Positions 7,951 through 12,914 of a stretch of DNA of 12,914 nt are shown here, piece by piece (position 1 is the stretch's first letter; the number at the start of each line of letters is the position of its first letter). The position numbers were made by a program, and so were the translations under genes. The DNA lies in assembly GCA_031364965.1 (NCBI GenBank), contig JANLXF010000104.1, positions 1 through 12,914 of the forward strand, in the 5' to 3' direction. Below the pieces are notes generated by a model that saw nothing but the letters and a program-made list of their open reading frames with translations, was not told the origin of the DNA and searched no databases. Source of the DNA: JAOUEA01 sp031364965 (lineage in GTDB: Bacteria > Actinomycetota > UBA4738 > HRBIN12).

Positions 7951-8381
7951 CGGAACGTCCCTGAGATCGTGGGATTGAGCGTGAGCGGCGGAAGGAACGG
8001 CACGTCGATCGAGAAGATCTCCTGGATGTTTGCCGGCAGCGCACCGTTGTTGATCGCCACGGTGACGGCCTGGTCGACGTCGCCGTCGCTCGGGCATCCG
8101 CCGGCCGGCGAGATCGTGATGCCGCCGAACCCTGCCGGGAGCGCGCCGGTCGAGGCGTTGACGACGGCCGCGTTCACCTGCGACGCGTCACCGCCGACCG
8201 CGGCCACTCGGGCGCCCTCGCGGGTCGCTGCCCGAAGGCTCTGGACCTGCCAGAAGGCGAGCCCGTACTCCATCATGCCGAACACCAGCATCGCGAGCAG
8301 GCCGACGATGAGCGCGAACTCGACCGCCGCGGCGCCTTCCTCGCGGTGGAGCTTGTGCCGGATCTTGGATCGGATCGTCAT
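7935..8381 (-). CDS. tadE: TadE-like minor pilin (pseudopilin)
   Basis: This 148-residue TadE family pseudopilin begins with a basic leader and the processing region EEGAAAVEFALIVGLLAMLV (about 15-34). Cleavage after the glycine puts glutamate at +5, as expected for TadV/CpaA prepilin peptidase. The hydrophobic helix runs on through MMEYGLAFWQVQSLRAATREG, where the last part is a TadE hallmark. The extracellular remainder of about 90 residues has two cysteines (GGCPSD and the C-terminal RCETT), which could pair. ATG 8381 is chosen because GGGAG (8387-8391) lies 5 bases upstream; a GTG at 8393 would add four residues. It follows the pilin gene after 98 bases containing a very stable hairpin, so it is probably expressed at a lower level than the pilin. 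Confidence 0.92.
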   Translation of the reverse strand: MTIRSKIRHKLHREEGAAAVEFALIVGLLAMLVFGMMEYGLAFWQVQSLRAATREGARVAAVGGDASQVNAAVVNASTGALPAGFGGITISPAGGCPSDGDVDQAVTVAINNGALPANIQEIFSIDVPFLPPLTLNPTISGTFRCETT

Positions 8382-8402
8382 CGATACTCCCACCTCGCAG
8401 GT

Positions 8403-8456
8403 TCGCCGGCCCCTCGCTCCTCCGGGATCGATGCCGGAAGAGCGAGCGGCCGGCGA
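8403..8456 (-). promoter_or_regulatory. Large near-perfect intercistronic hairpin between flp and tadE
   Basis: Arms 8403-8425 and 8434-8456 pair as 9 bp (TCGCCGGCC/GGCCGGCGA), a C-C mismatch, 7 bp (CTCGCTC/GAGCGAG), a C-A mismatch and 5 bp (TCCGG/CCGGA), around an 8-base loop. That is 21 GC-rich pairs filling more than half of the 98-base gap. No T-run follows on the minus strand, so it fits a partial terminator/attenuator or a 3' stabiliser of pilin mRNA better than a full intrinsic terminator. The structure is certain from sequence; the role is inferred. Confidence 0.75.
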
Positions 8457-8479
8457 GGCCGCTCTCGGATCTGTCAGGC

Positions 8480-8683
8480 TTAGGCGCTGCCGACTGCGTC
8501 GCCCACCTGCGTGAACTTGTCGCTCGCGTTGTTGCCGAGCACCGTCACGGCGCCGATGATCACGACAGCGATCAGGGCGACCATGAGCGCGTACTCAACC
8601 GCGGTTGCGCCACCCTCGTCGGCAGCGCGCCCCTGCAGGTCGCTCCACCACGTGGTAACGCCGGTGTACATGCGAAGGAACAT
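8480..8683 (-). CDS. flp: Flp-type major pilin prepilin
   Basis: This 67-residue Flp prepilin is the structural subunit of the Tad pilus. It has a leader of about 25 residues ending DEGG, then the mature start ATAVEYALMVALIAVVIIGA. Cleavage after Gly25 leaves glutamate at +5 followed by tyrosine, the conserved Flp processing signature. The mature protein would be about 42 residues, nearly all one hydrophobic helix plus a short polar tail (NNASDKFTQVGDAVGSA), normal for Flp pilins. ATG 8683 has a purine-rich AAGGGGG (8689-8695) 5 bases upstream; longer in-frame starts lack an RBS and would put a polar stretch before the leader. It heads the operon and faces a divergent membrane-protein gene across a 219-base regulatory region. 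Confidence 0.94.
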   Translation of the reverse strand: MFLRMYTGVTTWWSDLQGRAADEGGATAVEYALMVALIAVVIIGAVTVLGNNASDKFTQVGDAVGSA

Positions 8684-8717
8684 GTAAACCCCCTTCCGTT
8701 TCCGAGTCCCGTCCTGT

Positions 8718-8763
8718 CCGGGCGTCCCTTCGAAAAATCGCCCGGGAGCGGATGTCGATCCGC
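8718..8763 (-). promoter_or_regulatory. Two adjacent hairpins in the flp 5' leader
   Basis: On the minus strand, a 6-bp stem GCGGAT/ATCCGC with tetraloop (8748-8763) is followed two bases later by a 7-bp stem CCGGGCG/CGCCCGG with a 14-base loop (8718-8745) that holds five consecutive T residues. They lie 35-80 bases before the pilin start. They may stabilise the abundant pilin mRNA or regulate it. I do not recognise a known riboswitch, and I looked specifically for the c-di-GMP (GEMM) core without finding it. Confidence 0.45.
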
Positions 8764-8817
8764 CTGAGGACATGGTCGGCATCTGCGAGCTCCGGGGGAA
8801 TTCCGAGTTTCACTGAC

Positions 8818-8845
8818 GGTGGGTACGTAGACCTACGTACGCACC
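8818..8845. promoter_or_regulatory. 28-bp dyad, candidate operator between flp and the divergent gene
   Basis: GTACGTAG (8823-8830) and CTACGTAC (8833-8840) are perfect arms separated by AC. The symmetry resumes after one G-G mismatch with GGTG (8818-8821) and CACC (8842-8845), so 12 of 13 positions per half match. The site is 135 bases upstream of flp and 58 upstream of the plus-strand gene. Near-continuous symmetry with a 2-bp centre suits a homodimeric DNA-binding protein such as a LuxR-type regulator, several of which are encoded nearby. The binding partner is inferred. Confidence 0.6.
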
Positions 8846-8902
8846 TTCGGGTAGCCGAACGACCCCGCGGGACTCGGGCCGTTCGGGCGACCGTAGGATG
8901 AC

Positions 8903-10321
8903 GTGGTGGCGGCGCGATGGCGGGACGGTGGCAGCGGCCGCGCGTGGGCCCTGCTGCCGGTCGTCGCGCCGTTCATCGTGGCGCTCACGGCGACCATGGG
9001 AGCCGTCGACCTCGCCTACCACCTGCGGGCCGGCGAGCAGATCATCGCGTGGGGTTCGCTTCCGCGCGTCGACATGTTCTCGTTCACCGCATCGGGCACC
9101 TCGTGGTTGGACCAGCAGTGGGGCGCCCAGGTCCTGCTCCAGGCCGGCTACCGGGCGACCGGCTGGGCGGGGCTCGTCGTGCTCCGGGCGGCGGTGATCG
9201 CGGCGACCTGCGGGCTCGTCTACCTGGCGTGCCGCGCACGCGGGGCGAGCCGCCGCTCGTCGTCGTTGCTGACGCTCGGCGGCGTGGTGGTCGGCATGCG
9301 CGGGCTCGCCCTGCGGCCGCAGCTCTTCGCGCTGGCGCTGGTGGCCGGCTCTCTCTGGCTCCTGGCCGGACGAAGGACGCACCCCCGCCGCCTGGTCTGG
9401 CTGCCGGTGCTCGCGGCGGCGATGGCGAACCTCCACGGTGCGTTCGTGCTCGTGCCCGTGATCGCGGGACTCGCGGTCGTCGAGGACCTGATCGAGCGCG
9501 ACCCCGGGGTGACGCGCACCGTCCTCGCGGGGATCGCCGCGACGGCGGCGACCTTGGTGAACCCGTTCGGCGTCGGGGCGTGGCGCTACGCCTACCGGAT
9601 CGCCACGAACCCCGTGATCCGCGACACGATCTCCGAGTGGCGCCCCACCTCCGTCGCCACGATCTCGGGCGGGGTGTTCGCGGCATCGGCTGCGCTGCTG
9701 ATCCTGCTGTTCATCCGGAAGGGACGGCCGGTCGACCTGCCCGCCGTCGCGTGGCTCGCGGTCTTCGGCGCCCTGGCCGTGCCGGCGTCGCGCGGGATCG
9801 TGCTCTGGGGTCTCGTGGCACCCACCGTCGCCGCGCGCATGATGCCCGCCCGGGTTGACGCAGTCCCCACGGGTCCGTCCCGCCCGGTCGCCGCGGGGGG
9901 CATCGCGGTGGCCGTCCTCGCAGCGATCACCGTGCCGCTGGGGCGGGGCACCTCGGCCGACGACCTCCTGACGCGCGCGCCCGGGGGATTGACGGCCGCG
10001 GTGATGCGAGAGGTCCCGGAGGGCACGAACCTCTTCGTGTGGCAGCCCTGGGGATCGTGGTTCGAATTCGCGATCCCCGAGGACCGCGTGTTCGTGGACT
10101 CGCGCATCGAGCTCTACCCAGCCTCCGTGTGGCGAGAGTACGGGCAGGTCCGACTCGCCGAGGGATCCTGGAGCTCGATCCTGGCTACCTACGATGTCGG
10201 AGCGATCGTGATCGACGCCGAGAACGACGCCCTGCGGCCGCGTCTGATGGGCGAGCCCGCGTGGACGCTCGTCTACCAGGACGGCGACGGCGCGGTCTTC
10301 GTTCGACGAGATCCCGCGTGA
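8903..10321 (+). CDS. GT-C-like multi-pass membrane protein of unknown function
   Basis: This 472-residue protein has about nine or ten hydrophobic segments between residues 15 and 345 and a C-terminal soluble part. Early on it has DLAYHLRAGEQIIAWGSLP (36-54) and then VDMFSFTASGTSWLDQQWGA, resembling the DLWWHLRxG...DxFSFT pattern of a widespread family of GT-C-like membrane proteins whose substrate is unknown to me. NLHGAF (176-181) and VNPFG (219-223) follow. The C-terminal LFVWQPWGSWFEFAIPEDRV (377-396) and FVDSRIELYP are also typical of that family. The acidic D36 and H40 on the first extracytoplasmic loop could be catalytic, as in lipid-phosphate-sugar-using GT-C enzymes; this is inference. 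The start is GTG 8903 or GTG 8906 (AGGA at 8895-8898). It is divergent from flp and ends one base from the convergent regulator gene. Confidence 0.75.
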   Translation: MVAARWRDGGSGRAWALLPVVAPFIVALTATMGAVDLAYHLRAGEQIIAWGSLPRVDMFSFTASGTSWLDQQWGAQVLLQAGYRATGWAGLVVLRAAVIAATCGLVYLACRARGASRRSSSLLTLGGVVVGMRGLALRPQLFALALVAGSLWLLAGRRTHPRRLVWLPVLAAAMANLHGAFVLVPVIAGLAVVEDLIERDPGVTRTVLAGIAATAATLVNPFGVGAWRYAYRIATNPVIRDTISEWRPTSVATISGGVFAASAALLILLFIRKGRPVDLPAVAWLAVFGALAVPASRGIVLWGLVAPTVAARMMPARVDAVPTGPSRPVAAGGIAVAVLAAITVPLGRGTSADDLLTRAPGGLTAAVMREVPEGTNLFVWQPWGSWFEFAIPEDRVFVDSRIELYPASVWREYGQVRLAEGSWSSILATYDVGAIVIDAENDALRPRLMGEPAWTLVYQDGDGAVFVRRDPA

Positions 10322-10322
10322 A

Positions 10323-11048
10323 TCAGTCGGGAGCCCCGACCGAGACGAGCCCCGATTGTGCGGCCAGGCGGATCGCGGCCAGACGGGAGCCGACGCCCAG
10401 CTTGCCGTAGATCCTCGCCAGGTGCGTCGTGACCGTGCGCTCGCGTACGCCCAGGCGCATCGCGATCTCGCGTGAGGTCAGACCCTCGGCCGCCACGCAC
10501 AGCACCTCTCGTTCTCGTTCCGTGAGCTTGACCTCGAAGTCGCGTCGCCGCTCGATCCCGGCCGCGATCATCCCGACCTCGTGGGAGGCGGGGCTCGCGA
10601 GCACCATCTCCCGGTCCGCGGAACGCCGGAGCGCCTGCAGGAATTCGATCGGATCGATGTTCTTGTCGACGAATCCGTCGGCGCCCACGAAGAGCGCTCG
10701 CGATATCAAGGTGGGATCGGCGTTCGCCCCGCACCCGAGGATCGCATGGGCCGGGAAGCGCTCGCGCAGGCTGCGGATCAGCCAGAACGCATCGCGCTCG
10801 CCGGCCAGGCCGAGCCCCACCAGAACCACGACGCGACTGCGCCGAACGCGTTGGATCGCCTCGAGGGCCTCGTCGGCCGTGCCCGCCTCGGTCAGCACCT
10901 CCATGTCGGGCCGGTCGTCGATCAACAGCCGCAACCCGGCGCGCACGACGGGCAGCGGGTCCACCAGGACCACGCCCAACCGCCGGCGAGAAGCCGGGGT
11001 CGGCGGGTCGGCGCTCGCGGTTCGTCGCGCAGCCAGTGGTGCCTCCAT
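10323..11048 (-). CDS. NarL/FixJ-type regulator with degenerate receiver, LuxR HTH
   Basis: This 241-residue protein has an N-terminal extension of about 23 residues, a receiver-like domain (about 25-145) and a LuxR-type HTH (about 175-235), with LTEREREVLCVAAEGLTSRE (175-194) followed by IAMRLGVRERTVTTHLARIY. The HTH looks intact. In the receiver, the acidic pair is reduced to D30-P31, and the phosphoacceptor strand reads VVVLVGLGLAG (73-83) with no aspartate, so canonical phosphorylation is not expected. The C-terminal receiver lysine appears kept (DGFVDKN, K129). No histidine kinase is encoded nearby. The ATG at 11048 lacks a strong RBS; the first 20 residues are low-complexity, so a later start is possible. 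It is the last of three consecutive regulators, 102 bases after the previous stop. Confidence 0.85.
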   Translation of the reverse strand: MEAPLAARRTASADPPTPASRRRLGVVLVDPLPVVRAGLRLLIDDRPDMEVLTEAGTADEALEAIQRVRRSRVVVLVGLGLAGERDAFWLIRSLRERFPAHAILGCGANADPTLISRALFVGADGFVDKNIDPIEFLQALRRSADREMVLASPASHEVGMIAAGIERRRDFEVKLTEREREVLCVAAEGLTSREIAMRLGVRERTVTTHLARIYGKLGVGSRLAAIRLAAQSGLVSVGAPD

Positions 11049-11150
11049 CGGTCGGTGGCATCCGAAGGATCCGCGGCGACGCCACGGCCTCGGAGCAGGT
11101 TCATCTCCCTATCGGCACCTCAGAGCTCGGGGATGAGCCCGTGGGGACGT

Positions 11151-11819
11151 TCAGCGAAGGTCGATCAGCCCGAGCTGCGCAGCCCGGGCCACCGCCTGCA
11201 CGCGCGTGCGTACGTCGAGCTTGCGATAGAGCTTCGCGACGTGTGTCTCGACGGTGCGCGGCGAGATCCCCAGGCGGGTGGCGGCCTGCTGCATCGTGAG
11301 GCCCTGGCTCACGATCACGAGGATCTCGAGCTCCCGTGGGGTCAGGTTCGCGCGCATCTTCGTTCCCTCGCGGGCTTGCTTCGCCAACGAACCGAGAGCA
11401 GCCACGGCCGCGCCCTCGAGGTGCGGGGAGACCGCGCGCTCGCCGCCGGCCACGCGCCGGATCGCCTCGCCGACGGTGCGCAGCCCGTCGCGCTTACCGA
11501 TGAACCCCCGCACCCCGAGCCGCAGGGCGGTGAGGACCGTCGCACCGTCGGTGCGATCGGACAGGACGAGCACCGGGATGCCAGCGGCGTCGGTCCGCAG
11601 CCGAGCGAGCGCCTCGTCGACCGCGACGTCGGCGAGATCCGCGTCGAGTACGAGCACGTCGGGCCGCAGGGTGTCGCAGAGCACCACGGCGCCGTCGAGG
11701 TCGTCGGACTCACCGACCACCTCGAGTCCGCCCACATCGGCGCACGACAGCCGCACGACGCCGCGGATCACGGGATGACCGCCGGCGATCACCACACGCG
11801 CCAGGTCCCCGGTCCCCAT
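11151..11819 (-). CDS. NarL/FixJ-type regulator with atypical receiver, LuxR HTH
   Basis: This is a 222-residue response-regulator-like DNA-binding protein. The receiver domain (about 6-125) keeps the phosphoacceptor aspartate (RPDVLVLDADL, D59), the S/T position (VLVLSD, S87) and the lysine (GFIGKRD, K109). However, the acidic Mg-binding pair, normally ADDHP, reads IAGGHPV with Gly13-Gly14. Metal-dependent phosphorylation should therefore be impaired. The LuxR HTH (about 158-220) is intact: LTPRELEILVIVSQGLTMQQ, then RLGISPRTVETHVAKLYRKL. ATG 11819 is chosen because upstream in-frame codons overlap the previous gene. Its length equals that of the neighbouring regulator (222 residues), consistent with tandem paralogues. 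The gap to the upstream gene's stop is 55 bases, so co-transcription is likely. Confidence 0.87.
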   Translation of the reverse strand: MGTGDLARVVIAGGHPVIRGVVRLSCADVGGLEVVGESDDLDGAVVLCDTLRPDVLVLDADLADVAVDEALARLRTDAAGIPVLVLSDRTDGATVLTALRLGVRGFIGKRDGLRTVGEAIRRVAGGERAVSPHLEGAAVAALGSLAKQAREGTKMRANLTPRELEILVIVSQGLTMQQAATRLGISPRTVETHVAKLYRKLDVRTRVQAVARAAQLGLIDLR

Positions 11820-11874
11820 GTGGGCGAAGGCTACCCCGGCCCACGCGGATGGCGACGCAAGCGTGGGCACCTCG

Positions 11875-12543
11875 TCACGCCGTGCGGGTGGCCGCCCGGA
11901 GCCCCTCACGCCACGCGATCCTGACCGCTTCGACCTTGGTGTGGACGCCGAGCTTGCCCAGGATGTTCTTCACGTGGCTCTGGACCGTGAGCGGGCTGAT
12001 CTGCAGTCGCGTCGCGACCTCCCGGGTCGACAATCCCTGGGCGAGCAGCGCGAGGGTCTCGGTCTCGCGGCCCGTGAGCGAGCCGAGGAGCGCGCCGTCG
12101 TCGCGCACCATGGTTCGGCGATCGAGCAGCCGGTCCACGAGGGAGGGCAGGTCGCGCGCCGGCAAGACCAGCTCGCCCGCATGCACCCGGCGGAACGCGT
12201 CGATCAATCGGTGGGGGTCGCGCTCGGTCGGCAACACGCCTCGCGCGCCCGCCGCCAGCGCGGCCGCAGCGATCTCCGGTCCCCCGAGCCGCGTCGAGAC
12301 CAGGATGCACGCGTCGTCGTGGGCATCCCGGATCGCGGCCACGATCGCGATCCCGCGAGCGTCGGCACGATCCAGGGCGACCACGACGACGTCGGCGAGG
12401 GCACCGGCGATCGCGGCGGTCACCGCCGACACGTCTGAGACGGGGCCCAGGACACGAACATGGCCACGCTTCGGCAAGGCGAGCAGGAGCCCCTGGGTCA
12501 GACCCGGGCTCTCGTCGACGACCAACACGTTGATGTCGTGCAT
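11875..12543 (-). CDS. NarL/FixJ-type regulator with degenerate receiver, LuxR HTH
   Basis: With the start at ATG 12543 this is 222 residues: a receiver-like domain (about 4-122) and LuxR HTH (about 155-215; LTGRETETLALLAQGLSTRE, then RLQISPLTVQSHVKNILGKL). The acidic pair is present (VVDES, D10-E11). The phosphoacceptor strand reads DVVVVALDRAD with alanine at the expected aspartate (A56), though D58 lies two residues on. The usual conserved lysine of the GYLLKD motif is replaced (GVLPTERDP). It should therefore act without ordinary phosphorylation, or respond to another input. In-frame starts at 12570, 12576 (GAGG 8 bases upstream) and GTG 12585 would extend it by up to 14 residues. It is the first gene of the three-regulator cluster and is divergent from the DUF255 gene. 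Confidence 0.87.
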   Translation of the reverse strand: MHDINVLVVDESPGLTQGLLLALPKRGHVRVLGPVSDVSAVTAAIAGALADVVVVALDRADARGIAIVAAIRDAHDDACILVSTRLGGPEIAAAALAAGARGVLPTERDPHRLIDAFRRVHAGELVLPARDLPSLVDRLLDRRTMVRDDGALLGSLTGRETETLALLAQGLSTREVATRLQISPLTVQSHVKNILGKLGVHTKVEAVRIAWREGLRAATRTA

Positions 12544-12614
12544 GCTTGGCGCAACCCCCGATCCCTGCATCGGCATCCGCGGCACCTCGACTGAAGGAGC
12601 GAGAGACTGATGGC
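12544..12614. promoter_or_regulatory. Short divergent promoter region
   Basis: These 71 bases separate the first regulator of the cluster (minus) from the DUF255 gene (plus), so promoters for both must lie here or within the neighbouring coding ends. AAGGAG at 12594-12599 is on the plus strand, 15 bases before the DUF255 ATG. I see no convincing -35/-10 pair or operator. Confidence 0.35.
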
Positions 12615-12914
12615 ATGACCGATGCCGCGAACCGGCTCGCCCACGAGACGAGCCCCTATCTCTTGCAGCACGCCCACAACCCGGTGGACTGGTTCCCGTG
12701 GGGCGAGGAGGCGCTCGCCGCCGCGCGCGACCGCGACGTTCCGATCTTCCTGTCGATCGGCTACGCGGCCTGCCACTGGTGCCACGTGATGGAACGTGAG
12801 TCGTTCGAGGACCTGGAGACGGCCGGGCTGATGAACGAGCGGTTCGTCTCGATCAAGGTCGATCGGGAGGAACGCCCCGATCTGGACGGGATCTACATGG
12901 ACGCGGTCCAAGCG
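12615..12914 (+). CDS. DUF255 / YyaL-type thioredoxin-domain protein, N-terminal part
   Basis: I read this frame directly: it is open from ATG 12615 to the window edge (100 codons), so the C-terminus is missing. It begins NRLAHETSPYLLQHAHNPVDWFPWGEEAL, here split as NRLAHETSPYLLQHAHNPVD and WFPWGEEAL, the signature of the DUF255/YyaL (SSP411, human SPATA20-like) family. The thioredoxin-like motif CHWCH lies at about residues 54-58 in the GYAACHWCHVMERESFED region, followed by VKVDREERPDLD-like sequence (here IKVDREERPDLDGIYM). Complete members are usually 600-700 residues with a C-terminal glycoside-hydrolase-like alpha/alpha barrel; that part is not visible. The cellular role of the family is poorly defined, and the two cysteines suggest redox activity. 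The ATG at 12610 is followed by a stop after two codons, so 12615 is the likely start. Confidence 0.93.
   Translation, partial: MTDAANRLAHETSPYLLQHAHNPVDWFPWGEEALAAARDRDVPIFLSIGYAACHWCHVMERESFEDLETAGLMNERFVSIKVDREERPDLDGIYMDAVQA

Noticed and set aside
7951..8097. N-terminal extension of the TadG-like protein
   Set aside because: The extra residues are an out-of-frame reading of tadE and would place an arginine-rich stretch ahead of the membrane anchor.
8684..8782. Longer form of the pilin gene
   Set aside because: Upstream in-frame starts lack an RBS, and the 25-residue leader from 8683 is already a normal prepilin leader.
8814..8839. Sigma-70-like promoter with TACGTA as a -10 box
   Set aside because: The TACGTA hexamers belong to the dyad, and no acceptable -35 lies at the right distance, so I do not call a promoter.
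8684..8902. Cyclic-di-GMP (GEMM) riboswitch in front of flp
   Set aside because: The expected conserved core segments and tetraloop-receptor layout are not visible.
11540..11556. 17-bp palindrome TCGCACCG-T-CGGTGCGA inside the second regulator gene
   Set aside because: It is intragenic, GC-rich and short. I found no second copy near a promoter, so I do not treat it as an operator.

Overview
The window is high-GC DNA with Actinomycetota-like features: short overlapping genes, GTG starts alongside ATG, and a single-membrane (secretin-free) Tad pilus gene set. I cannot place it below phylum from sequence reading alone. Base composition and coding style look uniform, and I see no IS element, tRNA, rRNA, CRISPR array or prophage gene. 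No stretch longer than about 280 bases lacks a gene.

Layout, left to right. (1) Positions 1-910, minus strand: the N-terminal 303 residues of a polyprenyl glycosylphosphotransferase (exopolysaccharide/glycan initiating enzyme), cut by the window edge. A hairpin-rich leader precedes it. (2) Positions 1189-8683, minus strand: a compact Flp/Tad pilus operon, transcribed as flp pilin, tadE, a tadG-like gene, cpaB, tadZ (cpaE), tadA (cpaF), tadB, tadC. Most junctions overlap by 4-16 bases or are separated by about 20; the exception is a 98-base gap after the pilin that holds a 54-nt near-perfect hairpin. (3) Positions 8684-8902: a divergent regulatory region with a 28-bp dyad and two hairpins in the pilin leader. 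(4) Positions 8903-10321, plus strand: a multi-pass membrane protein resembling GT-C-type glycosyltransferases. (5) Positions 10323-12543, minus strand: three consecutive NarL/FixJ-type regulators whose C-terminal LuxR HTH is intact but whose receiver domains each lack essential phosphorylation residues. (6) Positions 12615-12914, plus strand: the start of a thioredoxin-like DUF255 (YyaL) protein, cut by the right edge.

How they fit together. TadA would power assembly on the TadB/TadC membrane platform. TadZ would place the machine in the cell, and Flp would be the major pilin. TadE and the TadG-like protein would be minor pilins or surface subunits, and CpaB the outer periplasm-like or wall-zone component. 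No prepilin peptidase (TadV/CpaA) and no secretin are present in the window, so the peptidase must be encoded elsewhere. The flanking glycan-type enzymes and the three atypical regulators are plausible partners in surface decoration and control, but that link rests on position only.

The best candidates for new biology are the three-gene cluster of non-canonical response regulators, the dyad in the pilin divergent promoter region that may be an operator, the large hairpin after the pilin gene, and the 16-cysteine TadG-like surface protein.
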